Source: JAFEBO01 sp050730655
GTDB lineage: Bacteria; Planctomycetota; Phycisphaerae; Phycisphaerales; UBA1924
DNA length: 64,000 bases
NCBI GenBank assembly: GCA_050730655.1
Contig: JBOHNL010000005.1
Coordinates: 812,309 to 876,308 of the forward strand
Direction: 5' to 3'
The notes beneath the pieces are model-generated. The model was not told where the DNA came from. It worked only from the letters and a program-made list of their open reading frames with translations, and ran no database searches. Positions within the stretch are counted from its first letter, which is position 1. Each line of letters opens with the position of its first letter. Below are positions 31,907 to 40,348 of this stretch, piece by piece. The translations under genes and the position numbers were made by a program.

Positions 31907-32507
31907 ATGGAGGAGCCGCGCCAGAATGATGCGGCCGCCAAACGCGATCGCGACCAGCGCGTGCAGCAGACCCGGTCTGCCATCGTCGATTCGCTCAACG
32001 AACTCGTTTTCGAGCGTCCGTATGACGAGATCAACGTTCCCGACATCCTGAACGAAGCCGGCGTCGGCCGCTCGACGTTTTACGAGCACTTTCGAAATAA
32101 GGATCAGGCGATCCTTCATTCAGCCACCGATGTGCTGAGCGTGATGGCCGACTCGATCGTGCCCGGTTCGAGCCGCGACGAATTGATTCACAAGCTTGAG
32201 CACTTTCGGGGCAATCGGCGGATGGTGCTCGACCTGCTTTCGGGCCCGATCGGTGCGCAGATGACGCACCGCACGGCGGACTTGATGCAACAGCGACTCG
32301 AAGAGATCTGGCCGCGTGAAGCAGAGCCGGCTGCTTATCGCGCCAAAGCTCGCGGGAGCGCAGTGCGCCGGGGCGCTGTTCGGCCTGATCCGAACATGGC
32401 TCGAGTCGCTCGATCCGATCGAAACTCCCGCCCTCGCGGACGCGATCTCGATCAGCATGACAGGCACGGCGGGCGCACTGATCGCGCCGAGTTCGACGCA
32501 TTTGTAA
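31907..32507 (+). pseudogene. TetR-family regulator with apparent frameshift in the C-terminal domain
   Basis: From ATG 31907 the product has a good TetR DNA-binding domain: RSAIVDSLNELVFERPYDEI, NVPDILNEAGVGRSTFYEHF and RNKDQAIL. Sense is lost at about 32315, after DLMQQRLEEIWP: the same frame continues to 32542 with an Arg/Asp-rich nonsense-like tail. The neighbouring frame from there reads VKQSRLLIAPKLAGAQCAGA, then LFGLIRTWLESLDPI, and ends at a stop at 32505-32507, which is exactly what a TetR C-terminal domain looks like. One surplus base near 32310-32318 explains it. It is either a pseudogene or a sequencing error. In frame it would be about 200 residues and probably control the divergent membrane protein. 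Confidence 0.7.
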
Positions 32508-32522
32508 TTGTGGCAGAAGCGG

Positions 32523-33101
32523 TTAGCTCAGCGCCTTCTTGACCGCTTCGATCTCGCGCTTCTCTTCTTTGCTTTCAGTGAGGAACACATTAAAGAGCCC
32601 GCCGCTCGCCTGCGCGACTTCGTGCGCATGCTTCAGCAGGTCATCGCGAAACGTCGCGAGTTCCGCCGGTGTGAGCGTCCTTCGCAGTTCTGCGGCATAC
32701 ATCATCCACACCGCGCGTCCGTCGGGCGTCGGGCCCCGATCCAGCCATTCTTTCAATCGCGCCATCACCTCGCTGTCGCGCGGGATGCCGTGCTTCACAG
32801 CCGTCGCGATCACCGCTTCTGCTTCCGCCTTGTCGATCGTGCCGTCCGCCCACGCGATCGCCACCAGCGGAAACAGCTTGAACGCCGTCAGCATTTGCCC
32901 GCTCACGTTCAGCTTGAGCATCCGTTCGATGACTTCTTCGTTGGAGATTCCCGCGGCCTTGATGAGTTCATCCCGCGCCACCTTGGTCTCGAAGACGTTC
33001 TTCAGCTTGGTCACCAGCGTGGCGTCCCGCGTCCGGAAATAACCCTCTTCGAGGCTCTGAGCACGGTCCTGGAACGCGTCGCGCGACTGGGAGAAACTCA
33101 T
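32523..33101 (-). CDS. TerB-like hypothetical protein
   Basis: A 192-residue soluble, all-helical protein with no signal peptide. The central part, LTAFKLFPLVAIAWADGTID followed by KAEAEAVIATAVKHG, resembles the TerB/DUF533-type helical bundle in which the acidic 'ADG-ID--E' motif may bind a metal ion. The N-terminal part (YFRTRDATLVTKLKNVFETK) and the C-terminal charged helix (LTESKEEKREIEAVKKALS) are not recognised. Function unknown. It is convergent with the frameshifted TetR gene and divergent from the calpain-like protease gene. Confidence 0.75.
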   Translation of the reverse strand: MSFSQSRDAFQDRAQSLEEGYFRTRDATLVTKLKNVFETKVARDELIKAAGISNEEVIERMLKLNVSGQMLTAFKLFPLVAIAWADGTIDKAEAEAVIATAVKHGIPRDSEVMARLKEWLDRGPTPDGRAVWMMYAAELRRTLTPAELATFRDDLLKHAHEVAQASGGLFNVFLTESKEEKREIEAVKKALS

Positions 33102-33235
33102 CTCAAAACTCCTTCTGGCGCCGAAGCGCGAAAAAGCGATGCGCCCGCCTGATTGGGGAACAGGCCGCGGCGGGGAGGGATTCTACCGGCACCAAAACCG
33201 TCCGTCCGCCCGCGCGAATTGATTATGATCGCCTC

Positions 33236-34438
33236 ATGACGTTTCTTCTTTGCAGCATTCTCTTGCTCGCCGCCCCGGACGCGAAAACCGCGTCCGACTT
33301 CATCGACGTTGTTCAGGCCAACTTTGCAAGGTGGGATCTCAATCACAACGGCACGCTCTCGCCCGAAGAAATCGACCGACTGGTGGTTGAACAGAGCATC
33401 AGGGGCGATGAGGCTGCAGCAATCGGCGCGATCAAAACCATGCTGCGGCTTGGCTACTCCGTCCCGCCGATGACGCTCGACTATTTCAAGTCTGCCGCTG
33501 AAAAGCCCAAGAAGACCAAAGACGCCTCCGGCGACCATCGCCCGGAAGTGCGAATGTTCGGGGGCCCGGATTGGAATAAGGGTTTCACTGTCGCACGCAA
33601 GCGCATCGCCGATCCGAACCGCGATCTCTTCCGCAATCAGACGGTTGATTTGAAGCAGTTCAAGCAAGGCGCGCTCGGCGATTGCTACTTCGTGTCGATG
33701 ATCGGCGCGCTGGTGAACAAGCAGCACGACACGGTTCGCAAGATGATCACGGTGCAGCGCAACGGCGATCTGAAAGTGAGCTTCGCGGACAATGAAACGA
33801 TCGTGGTGCCCCCGATGACCGATGCCGAGATCGCGACCTCTTCGACGACCGGCGAAGAAGGAACCTGGGTTGCGGTGTTCGAAAAGGCATTCGGAACGCT
33901 GCGCCAAGCGCAGTTTCCGGAAGTGCATAAGGAGGGCGTCGCATCCGACGCGATCGCATTCGGAGGCACGCTCGAGACGACAATCCGCGTGCTGACGGGC
34001 CATGACTCCGAATCGTTTCGGCTCAAGTCTTCGGTGCAGGTGACGGGAGCAACCGACTACAAGTTTCAATTGAAAGCGCAGCCCCAGGATCTGGCCCGGA
34101 TGACGCGGGACAAGCTCAAGGCCGCCGTGGCAAAGAAGAAGCTTGTTGGAGCATCCACGCTTCCCGAAGATCTGCCCCCCGGCATCCCTGATCGACACGC
34201 GTACGCCGTCGTCGGCTACGAGCCTCAGGGCGACATCGTGGTGATCTGGAACCCGCACGGCAACACCTTCAAGCCAAAGGGCGCACCCGGCCTTGAGAAC
34301 GGGTACCCGACCGAGTTTGGGATGTTCAAAGTCCCGATGAAGGAATTCGTCCAGATCTTCGGCGCCATTGAGATCGAGCTCGATGTCTCCGCAACGACCA
34401 CGGGCGTACGCAGCGGAAAAACCAGCGGCGGAAAGTGA
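33236..34438 (+). CDS. Exported calpain-like cysteine protease with an EF-hand
   Basis: A 400-residue protein with a short signal peptide (TFLLCSILLLAAP). Residues 34-45 form a textbook EF-hand loop (DLNHNGTLSPEE), directly after the N-terminus. The calpain catalytic domain follows, with all three catalytic positions: Cys 150 in QGALGDCYFVSMIGALVN, His 321 in DRHAYAVVGYE, and Asn 339 in VIWNPHGN. The preceding FTVARKRIADPNRDLFRNQ corresponds to the calpain 'F-D' entry segment. Such bacterial calpains are calcium-dependent proteases in eukaryotes; here calcium dependence is suggested by the fused EF-hand, an arrangement like the penta-EF-hand calpains but with a single loop at the N-terminus. 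Substrate unknown. Confidence 0.87.
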   Translation: MTFLLCSILLLAAPDAKTASDFIDVVQANFARWDLNHNGTLSPEEIDRLVVEQSIRGDEAAAIGAIKTMLRLGYSVPPMTLDYFKSAAEKPKKTKDASGDHRPEVRMFGGPDWNKGFTVARKRIADPNRDLFRNQTVDLKQFKQGALGDCYFVSMIGALVNKQHDTVRKMITVQRNGDLKVSFADNETIVVPPMTDAEIATSSTTGEEGTWVAVFEKAFGTLRQAQFPEVHKEGVASDAIAFGGTLETTIRVLTGHDSESFRLKSSVQVTGATDYKFQLKAQPQDLARMTRDKLKAAVAKKKLVGASTLPEDLPPGIPDRHAYAVVGYEPQGDIVVIWNPHGNTFKPKGAPGLENGYPTEFGMFKVPMKEFVQIFGAIEIELDVSATTTGVRSGKTSGGK

Positions 34439-34511
34439 TTCGGCTCGCCCGAATTCGACGAGGCGGTATTCCTTGCCTAGAATGTTAGTGTCAACTAGCA
34501 AGGAGTCTTCC

Positions 34512-34907
34512 ATGCGTTTCGCTCGCCTCACGTCCTTGGGTTTGCTTGCAGGTTCGGCGCTGCTCGGCGCCTGCCAGACGCAGCAGCAGGACAACATTCC
34601 CACGAAGCAGTCGGCGCTCACGCCCGGCGGCGTCAAGCTGAACCTCGTGAAGGACCAGACCTCGCAGGCGCAGGTGCAGGAAGCATTCGGGCCGCCCGAT
34701 CTCGTGACCTACAAGGATGGCCAGCAGATCTGGACATACGACAAGACCAACTTCGACTATGAGAAGCGCTCGGACTACGCGACGCTGATCCTGATCGGGC
34801 AGGGCGGCGACCGCGTGCGATCGAGCTCGCGCTCGACGCTGCTGATCGTCTACTTCAACGATAAGGACATCGTCACCGACTATCGCCTGAGCGCGATCAA
34901 GTATTGA
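34512..34907 (+). CDS. Small lipoprotein, BamE/SmpA-like fold possible
   Basis: The 131-residue product starts at ATG 34512 with AAGGAG upstream and has a signal peptide ending in a lipobox (GSALLGACQ). The mature part has 'TSQAQVQEAFGPPDLVTYKDGQQIWTYD', which is the pattern of the BamE/OmlA fold (helix, then 'G-P-P' and 'W-Y'), but it is too short for certainty. It is the first of four consecutive small lipoprotein or exported genes on this strand and is separated from the next by 15 bases, so an operon is likely. Confidence 0.78.
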   Translation: MRFARLTSLGLLAGSALLGACQTQQQDNIPTKQSALTPGGVKLNLVKDQTSQAQVQEAFGPPDLVTYKDGQQIWTYDKTNFDYEKRSDYATLILIGQGGDRVRSSSRSTLLIVYFNDKDIVTDYRLSAIKY

Positions 34908-34922
34908 GCGGAGCGATCTCAG

Positions 34923-35327
34923 ATGAAATCGACGTTCTGTGTACTCGCACTCGGGGCGGCATTGGCGACTGGTTTGTTCGTCCCGGCGTGTGCCGTCGAC
35001 GAGCACTATTCGCAAACCGCGCTCAACGCTCTGCAGACGCGCGAGTTTGACTACGCGTTCGATCCGACGTTCGACGCGACGGTGGGAGCGCTCTTTGATC
35101 TTGGCTACACGATCCGCACGTCCGACAAGAGGGGCGGCTTTGTCAGCGCCGGCGGCTTGGGCGGCATGGTGCAGATAAAACTCGATCAGGCCGGGCCCAA
35201 GCGCACATCTGTGCGTGTGAGCACCGGCGCGCAGGGCCAGACCCACGTGAACAAGGAACGCACCGACGAGATCCTGAACACAATCGATCGGCGGCTGACC
35301 GCATCGAACGTGCAGGGGAGCCGGTGA
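34923..35327 (+). CDS. Small exported protein, member 1 of a tandem paralogue set
   Basis: A 134-residue product with a signal peptide (VLALGAALATGLFVPACA) that may be lipidated at the Cys. The core 'LQTREFDYAFDPTFDATVGALFDLGYTI' followed by 'SDKRGGFVSA' recurs in the next two genes as 'R-x-x-E ... D-x-x-F/L-x-A ... L-x-D-x-G-Y-x-x-x-x-S-D-x-x-x-G-x-x-x-A'. I do not know a function. Its stop overlaps the start of the next gene (tga at 35325-35327, atg at 35327), which implies translational coupling. Confidence 0.8.
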   Translation: MKSTFCVLALGAALATGLFVPACAVDEHYSQTALNALQTREFDYAFDPTFDATVGALFDLGYTIRTSDKRGGFVSAGGLGGMVQIKLDQAGPKRTSVRVSTGAQGQTHVNKERTDEILNTIDRRLTASNVQGSR

Positions 35328-35788
35328 TGTTCGGGCGCGTCGCGATGTCAATCGGCGCGGCGATGGTCTGTTTCGCGTTTGCGGGCTGTGAAACCACTCC
35401 GCCGCTGACGCCGACACAATGGGAAGCAATCGAAACGCGGCAGGTCGAGGGAAAACGCGATGATGTGCTGCGTGCCGCGAGCGCGGTGATTCTCGACCAA
35501 GGCTACTTCTACACGGCATCCGATCAGGCGGCAGGCACCGTGACCGCAGCCAGAGTCCCGTCGTCGATGCAGGAAGAATTCCAGCGAAACGGCGGCATGA
35601 CCGGCCCCGCGATGGTGGACACGATTTCGATCTGGGTGCTGCAAACCAGCCCGACGCAATGCAATCTGCGTGTGCAGTATCGCGACTTTGGACGCCACGT
35701 TGAGAGCGCCGAGCGCGTCTCGGCATTCTGGACAGAGGTGCAGCGCCGAATGCTGAAGCCCGAACCGAGATCGGCGGTGGGAGGATGA
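35327..35788 (+). CDS. Small lipoprotein, member 2 of a tandem paralogue set
   Basis: A 153-residue lipoprotein (lipobox CFAFAGCE). The paralogous core reads 'IETRQVEGKRDDVLRAASAV' then 'ILDQGYFYTASDQAAGTVTA'. It has a longer C-terminal half than member 1, with 'TISIWVLQTSPTQCNLRVQY' and VSAFWTEVQRRML. GTG 35324 is a possible earlier start. It shares the 'CETTPP-T-TQ' beginning with member 3, which marks those two as the closest pair. Its stop overlaps the next start (ATGA type). Function unknown; outer-membrane or envelope location is inferred from lipidation. Confidence 0.82.
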   Translation: MFGRVAMSIGAAMVCFAFAGCETTPPLTPTQWEAIETRQVEGKRDDVLRAASAVILDQGYFYTASDQAAGTVTAARVPSSMQEEFQRNGGMTGPAMVDTISIWVLQTSPTQCNLRVQYRDFGRHVESAERVSAFWTEVQRRMLKPEPRSAVGG

Positions 35789-36312
35789 AACCTTTCGGCT
35801 TGTTCATGTTGCTCCTCGTTGTCGCGCTGTGCGCCTGTGAGACGACACCCCCCATGACGGCGACACAGATGGATGCGCTTCAGGTTCGTGAAGTCGAGGC
35901 TGCCTCAGATCGTGCCTTTGCCGCGGCATCCAGCGCACTATTCGACGCCGGCTACATCATTCATGTCTCCGACGCGGACGCAGGTTTGCTCACCGCCGAG
36001 CGTCGCGAAGACCCGGCGGTTGCCGTCAACGCGACGATGGTGATCCTCACCGCGATTCTGACACGCGGCGCCGGCGCACATGAAAAGCCGCCGGATTACT
36101 ACGCGGTGTGCGTTGAAGTTCTTCCCGAAGGTTCCGATCGATCCAACGTGCGCATCCGCCCATTTTTCAATGGGCAAGTGCAAAGCGCGGACAATCCCGC
36201 GACTCGCAAGACAGTTCAGGAACTTTGGACGCTCATGCAGCGGCAGGTGCTGATGAAAGAACCGTCGTCCAACTCAAAGAACGCGGCGCCGAATGTCGTG
36301 CCCGCCAAGTAA
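35785..36312 (+). CDS. Small lipoprotein, member 3 of a tandem paralogue set
   Basis: A 175-residue lipoprotein (lipobox VALCACE). After 'CETTPPMTATQMDALQVREV' the common core continues as 'ASDRAFAAASSALFDAGYII' and SDADAGLLTAERRED. An additional hydrophobic segment VNATMVILTAILTRGAGA is inserted before the C-terminal half (VCVEVLPEGSDRSNVRIRPF), and KTVQELWTLMQRQVLM matches the end of member 2. It is the last gene of the lipoprotein run and is immediately followed by the stop of the convergent AsmA-like gene. Confidence 0.82.
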   Translation: MKPFGLFMLLLVVALCACETTPPMTATQMDALQVREVEAASDRAFAAASSALFDAGYIIHVSDADAGLLTAERREDPAVAVNATMVILTAILTRGAGAHEKPPDYYAVCVEVLPEGSDRSNVRIRPFFNGQVQSADNPATRKTVQELWTLMQRQVLMKEPSSNSKNAAPNVVPAK

Positions 36313-37203
36313 TTACTTCTTTTCCTTCGGTTTCATGCCCGGAATCAGGTCAGTCACTTTCTTCGCGGCGTCATCGACGGCCTTTTTGCCTTGATCGATC
36401 GCTTGTGTCGCATTGCCCGCGCCGAGTTTCTCGAGCATCTTCGGATCGGCGAGCACTTTCATCCCGAGTTTGTCGAGCTGGCCGAGATTCGCGAGACTAC
36501 CCTGCAATTCGCCCAGAAGTTCTGCGGGCAGAATGCCGTTGCCCTTTTGCGCTGCCGCGGCGAGCACGGCCTGCACGATGATCGACGAGAGTTGCTCCAT
36601 CGTCACGCCCGTCCCGCCGACGCCCGAGCCGGTCTTGCCGACGTTTTCGAGTTTGATCTCGTCGATCGGGATCGTGAGTTTGGTGAGATTGCTGACGGCC
36701 GCGGGGCCGCCGATCAGATCCACACCAATCTTGATGTTCTTGAGCGAGAGCTCATTGATCACGAACTTCTTTTCGCTTCCGGACGACTTCGATGAGCCGC
36801 CCGACGAGAGCTTCTTGAGGTTGTCGAGAATGACGTTGAAGTTCGAGGCAGCGCCCTTCTTTTCGAGCGAAACATTGAGATTGTCGAGCGTGAGCCGAGG
36901 CAATACGACGACAGGCTCGCGCAGCGACGCGAAAGTGACCGCGACGGCGCCGTTTCCGAGCGAGAGGAAAGGGGCCGAGCCGAATCCCGACGGATTCGCG
37001 ACGTTGAGACCCGACATTGAGAACGTCCCGCCGAGAATGCCGACGCTCGCGGAGTTGAGGGTGGTGGGGACGCCGAGTGCGTATGTGCCGCCGGATTCGA
37101 TCGCACGCTTGGCGATGGTGTCGATCGAGTAGAAGGCAACGATCACCGCGAAGATGCAAAGTGCGACAAGGATGAAGACGAGGGCAAAGAGTTTCTTTAT
37201 CAT
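36313..37203 (-). CDS. AsmA-like membrane-anchored protein
   Basis: A 296-residue protein starting at ATG 37203 with one N-terminal membrane helix (LFALVFILVALCIFAVIVAF). The exported part begins 'RAIESGGTYALGVPTTLNSA' and continues VGILGGTFSMSGLNVANPSG, the N-terminal pattern shared by AsmA/DUF748-type repeating-beta-groove proteins thought to act in envelope lipid transport. It is far shorter than AsmA itself (over 600 residues), and the C-terminal half is helical and Ala/Lys/Gly-rich. Assignment by N-terminal resemblance only. It is convergent with the lipoprotein run (adjacent stops) and divergent from the patatin gene. Confidence 0.72.
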   Translation of the reverse strand: MIKKLFALVFILVALCIFAVIVAFYSIDTIAKRAIESGGTYALGVPTTLNSASVGILGGTFSMSGLNVANPSGFGSAPFLSLGNGAVAVTFASLREPVVVLPRLTLDNLNVSLEKKGAASNFNVILDNLKKLSSGGSSKSSGSEKKFVINELSLKNIKIGVDLIGGPAAVSNLTKLTIPIDEIKLENVGKTGSGVGGTGVTMEQLSSIIVQAVLAAAAQKGNGILPAELLGELQGSLANLGQLDKLGMKVLADPKMLEKLGAGNATQAIDQGKKAVDDAAKKVTDLIPGMKPKEKK

Positions 37204-37274
37204 GTTTGTCGCTCTAGAAGAGTCCGGTGATGCGATCGTACCGTGTGTGCCCAACCGTCAGGAGATACTTCGCC

Positions 37275-38543
37275 ATGAACGGCATCTCTTCAATGTATCG
37301 GAAGTTCGCGCCCGTCCTGATCATGAGTATCACGGGCATTACGGCTGCGGTACTTTGCCTCTCGGGCTGCAGCGCTCAACCCCGCGTGCTCGACGACGCC
37401 ACCCTCAAACAGATGGCCGCCGAAGATGATGTGAAATTCCGCGAGGAGTTCCAGGCCGGCGTCAGCCGGCTGATGGAACGCGTTTCCACTCGCCTGGATC
37501 AAGAAGGCGGCAAGGACGTGACGATCGACATCCTCGCGATCTCCGGAGGCGGTGACTACGGCGCCTTCGGCACCGGCTTCCTCGTCGGCTGGGGCTCCGC
37601 GCCCGGAAGTTTCAAGCGCCCCGACTTCGACTGCGTGACCGGCGTGAGCACCGGCGCGCTTATCTCTCCTTTCGCCTACGTCGGTACCGATGAGTCGTAT
37701 AAAGCGGTCGAGAATTTCTACCGCAATCCCAAAAGCGATTGGGTCTCGATGCACGAGCCCTTCTTCTTCCTGCCCTGGAATCCGTCCTTCGCCACGATCC
37801 CCGGCCTGCACCGCGACCTCCGTGGTGTTATCGATCAGAAGTTTGTGGGTCAGATGGCGACGCAATCCGAGAACGGCAAGCTTCTCCTCGTCGCGGCCTC
37901 GAACCTCGATCTCAGCCGCCAGCGCTATTGGCACATGGGCCCCTACGCCGTCGAGGGCGCCAAGACCGGCGACCTCTCTCCCATCCACCAGCGCCTGCTC
38001 GCATCTTCCGCCATCCCCGTCGTATTCCCCCCGGTTGAAATCGATGGATTTCTGTACGCCGACGGCGGAGTGACTTCGAACGTGCTCGTCCGCCTGCAGC
38101 CCCATTCCCCCGACGGCTTCCTCCAGACCTGGCGCAAGAAGTTCCCGGGAAAGAAGTTCCCGAAAGTGCGCTATTGGGTGATCTTCAACAACTGGATGCA
38201 GCCCCCCGCCGGCGCCATCCAGCAAAGGTGGACCGAGGTCATGTCGCCCTCCCTCGCGATGTCGACGCGCTCGGGAACCATGGCGGAAATCCGCTGGCTG
38301 GCGGCAGAAGCCATGTACGTCAATTCGCAGTTCGGAGCTGATATCGAAGTGCGGGTCGTCTCCGTTCCCAACGGATGGCGTGCGCCCGTCAAAGGCGACT
38401 TCAAGCCGGAGACAATGAACGCACTGGCGGACTTGGGAGAGCGCATGGGAGCCGACCCATCCTCGTGGCAACTGTGGTGCGATCGGGCAATGTCGAACAC
38501 GACGGCAGCCGAATCGGGGCTTGCGGAAGAAAAGGCGAAGTGA
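37275..38543 (+). CDS. Patatin-like phospholipase lipoprotein
   Basis: The start ATG 37275 has AGGAGA 9 bases upstream and gives 422 residues. The signal peptide ends in a lipobox (AVLCLSGCS). The patatin fold is complete: oxyanion glycines in ILAISGGGDYGAFGTGFLVG, nucleophile Ser in VTGVSTGALISPFAY (G-x-S-x-G), and the dyad Asp in FLYADGGVTSNV. Such enzymes hydrolyse acyl ester bonds of phospholipids or lysophospholipids. As a lipoprotein it would face the periplasm or outer membrane, unlike secreted patatin toxins. The neighbouring AsmA-like and lipoprotein genes suggest an envelope setting. The fold is followed by an additional 80 residues of unknown role. Confidence 0.88.
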   Translation: MNGISSMYRKFAPVLIMSITGITAAVLCLSGCSAQPRVLDDATLKQMAAEDDVKFREEFQAGVSRLMERVSTRLDQEGGKDVTIDILAISGGGDYGAFGTGFLVGWGSAPGSFKRPDFDCVTGVSTGALISPFAYVGTDESYKAVENFYRNPKSDWVSMHEPFFFLPWNPSFATIPGLHRDLRGVIDQKFVGQMATQSENGKLLLVAASNLDLSRQRYWHMGPYAVEGAKTGDLSPIHQRLLASSAIPVVFPPVEIDGFLYADGGVTSNVLVRLQPHSPDGFLQTWRKKFPGKKFPKVRYWVIFNNWMQPPAGAIQQRWTEVMSPSLAMSTRSGTMAEIRWLAAEAMYVNSQFGADIEVRVVSVPNGWRAPVKGDFKPETMNALADLGERMGADPSSWQLWCDRAMSNTTAAESGLAEEKAK

Positions 38544-38760
38544 GCCGCCGGCGCTGAAGGTGCGCCAGCGCCGCGGCCCGCAGCGCCTGGTGAATGACGC
38601 CGGCGTCGGCCTGCTCTCCAATGGCTTCTGCCGCGGCCACCAGCGCTTCCTCTCGCTCGCGCTGCGCCGCGACTGGGCACTCCAATTCGCGTTTCTGTGC
38701 GAGAGGTTCTCCGTCAAGCCGTCGCAACGAAAGCGGGTTGGATTGGGTGATTCTCAGCAT
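38401..38760 (-). CDS. Doubtful small hypothetical gene overlapping the patatin 3' end
   Basis: From ATG 38760 the minus strand encodes 119 residues. The first 75 are Ala/Glu/Arg-rich and look helical (LAQKRELECPVAAQREREEA, then LVAAAEAIGEQADAGVIHQA), more protein-like than usual for a chance frame. The last 47 codons run antisense through the end of the patatin gene and look like noise. No domain is recognised. It might be a real gene whose stop has been lost, or chance. The rest of the gap to the cyclopropane synthase gene (38761-39031) shows nothing else. Confidence 0.3.
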   Translation of the reverse strand: MLRITQSNPLSLRRLDGEPLAQKRELECPVAAQREREEALVAAAEAIGEQADAGVIHQALRAAALAHLQRRRLTSPFLPQAPIRLPSCSTLPDRTTVATRMGRLPCALPSPPVRSLSPA

Positions 38761-39031
38761 GTCGCCATCATACCACTTGCAGAACAGAATAAAAGGTTTT
38801 TGTTCGGGTTTGTTTCCAAGTGCCTGACCCAAATGATCTTGCGTGCGAAATTTTTTTCTGCCAGATCGCTCCCTTTCCGCTGAGATTTCTCCCCATCAAG
38901 GCTCCCCGCGCGCCGGGTGCTGAATCCCAATTCATCGTCGCCGAATCCAGATTTCAGGGCGGAACGCAACATTACATCGGAGGGATAAGTCACTTTCCAC
39001 ACCGCTTCGTACGAAGCGCAAAGGAGCGCTG

Positions 39032-40348
39032 ATGAATCTGTCCGCCAAGCCATCCGTTGCTCGGCGATTCGCACCGGCTCTTGATCTCAGCCGGGGGAAT
39101 CCAAAGGAGCATTCAACCGGCGCGATCGCTCGATGGCTCGCTCATCGGTTGTTGAGCGCCGCCAGAAATCCGCCGATTTCGATCGTGCTCTGGAATTCGG
39201 AGGAGGTGCCGTCCAAGGCCCCGAGGCCGAGCGTCGGCCGCATCGTGCTCCGCACGCGCCGGGCGCTCTTTCGTCTGCTCATGGATCCCGAGTTCCAGTT
39301 TGGCGAGCTCTACAGCAGCGGCGAACTGGAAATCGATGGCGACCTGCTCTCGGTGCTGGAGGCGCTCTATCGCAAGTACGCATCGGGTGACGGCTTTGTG
39401 AGCTATCTGCCGCGCTGGCTCGACCGATCCGCGTTCAACTCTCTCGGACGTGCCCGTGAAAACATCCATCATCACTACGACATCGGCAACGAGTTCTACA
39501 GGCTCTGGCTTGATGATCGCATGCTCTATACCTGCGCGTACTTCGCCCGCGCCGGGATGACGCTCGAAGATGCGCAGCTCGCGAAGATGGAACATGTCTG
39601 CCGGAAGCTGCGTCTGCAGCCGGGTGAAACCGTGGTCGAGGCCGGCTGCGGCTGGGGTTCCCTCGCGCTTTTCATGGCCCGGCAGCACGGCGTGAAAGTT
39701 CGGGCGTTCAATATTTCGCGTGAACAGATCGCCTTGGCCCGCGAACGCGCCCAAAAAGAACAACTCGACCACCTCGTCGAGTTTGTCGAAGACGACTATC
39801 GCAATATCTCCGGGAAATACGACGCGTTCGTCTCCGTTGGCATGCTCGAGCATGTCGGCCCGAGCCGCTTTGCCGAAGTCGGCGAAGTGATCGATCGCGC
39901 GCTGAAACCCCACGGCCGCGGCCTTATCCACACCATCGGTCGGCACGTTCCGATGAAGACCACCTCGTGGATCACTCGACGCATCTTCCCCGGCGCCCGC
40001 CCTCCGGCGCTCAGCGAGATGATGCGTATCTTCGAGCCGCGTTCCTTCGCCGTGCAGGATGTCGAAAATCTGCGTCTGCACTATGCGGAGACCCTCGCAC
40101 ACTGGCTCGCGCGATTCGACGCACACCAGGATGACGTGCGCCAGATGTTCGATGAATCCCTTGTACGGGCGTGGCGCCTCTATCTCGCCGGCTCGCTCGC
40201 GGCGTTTACCACCGGCTGGATGCAGCTCTATCAAGTCGTTTTCAATCGGGTCACCAGCAACCACGTCACGCGGACGCGCGAACATCTTTATGCGCCCGCC
40301 GTCGTCGATGCAGCACCGCGTGAGGAGCCCGCACTTGGAAAAGTGTGA
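39032..40348 (+). CDS. cfa: Cyclopropane-fatty-acyl-phospholipid synthase
   Basis: The enzyme adds a methylene from SAM across double bonds of membrane phospholipid acyl chains. The 438-residue product has the N-terminal lipid-binding domain (DPEFQFGELYSSGELEIDGD) and the C-terminal methyltransferase with the signatures 'HHYDIGNEFYRLWLDDRMLY', TCAYFARAGMTLEDAQLAK, VVEAGCGWGSLALFMA (motif I) and FVSVGMLEHVGPSRF. The start ATG 39032 has AAGGAG 5 bases upstream. The next gene overlaps its end. With that flavoprotein and the nearby desaturase it forms a lipid-tailoring neighbourhood. Confidence 0.93.
   Translation: MNLSAKPSVARRFAPALDLSRGNPKEHSTGAIARWLAHRLLSAARNPPISIVLWNSEEVPSKAPRPSVGRIVLRTRRALFRLLMDPEFQFGELYSSGELEIDGDLLSVLEALYRKYASGDGFVSYLPRWLDRSAFNSLGRARENIHHHYDIGNEFYRLWLDDRMLYTCAYFARAGMTLEDAQLAKMEHVCRKLRLQPGETVVEAGCGWGSLALFMARQHGVKVRAFNISREQIALARERAQKEQLDHLVEFVEDDYRNISGKYDAFVSVGMLEHVGPSRFAEVGEVIDRALKPHGRGLIHTIGRHVPMKTTSWITRRIFPGARPPALSEMMRIFEPRSFAVQDVENLRLHYAETLAHWLARFDAHQDDVRQMFDESLVRAWRLYLAGSLAAFTTGWMQLYQVVFNRVTSNHVTRTREHLYAPAVVDAAPREEPALGKV
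40322..40327 (+). promoter_or_regulatory. Ribosome-binding site deciding a TTG start
   Basis: GAGGAG lies 7 bases before TTG 40335, inside the end of the cyclopropane synthase gene. It favours TTG 40335 over ATG 40308 or GTG 40320 as start of the flavoprotein. Confidence 0.55.

Noticed and set aside
32513..32535. tRNA-like string (gcggttagctcagcgcc)
   Set aside because: Resembles a D-arm only; no anticodon stem or T-arm follows, and it overlaps the end of the TerB-like gene.
33098..34636. 512-codon open frame antisense to the calpain-like gene
   Set aside because: The sense strand has a complete catalytic triad and EF-hand; the antisense product has no recognisable features.
40059..40334. 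Longer N-terminus for the geranylgeranyl-reductase-like protein
   Set aside because: It would overlap the cyclopropane synthase by nearly 300 bases; the FAD motif begins right after TTG 40335, which has its own ribosome-binding site.
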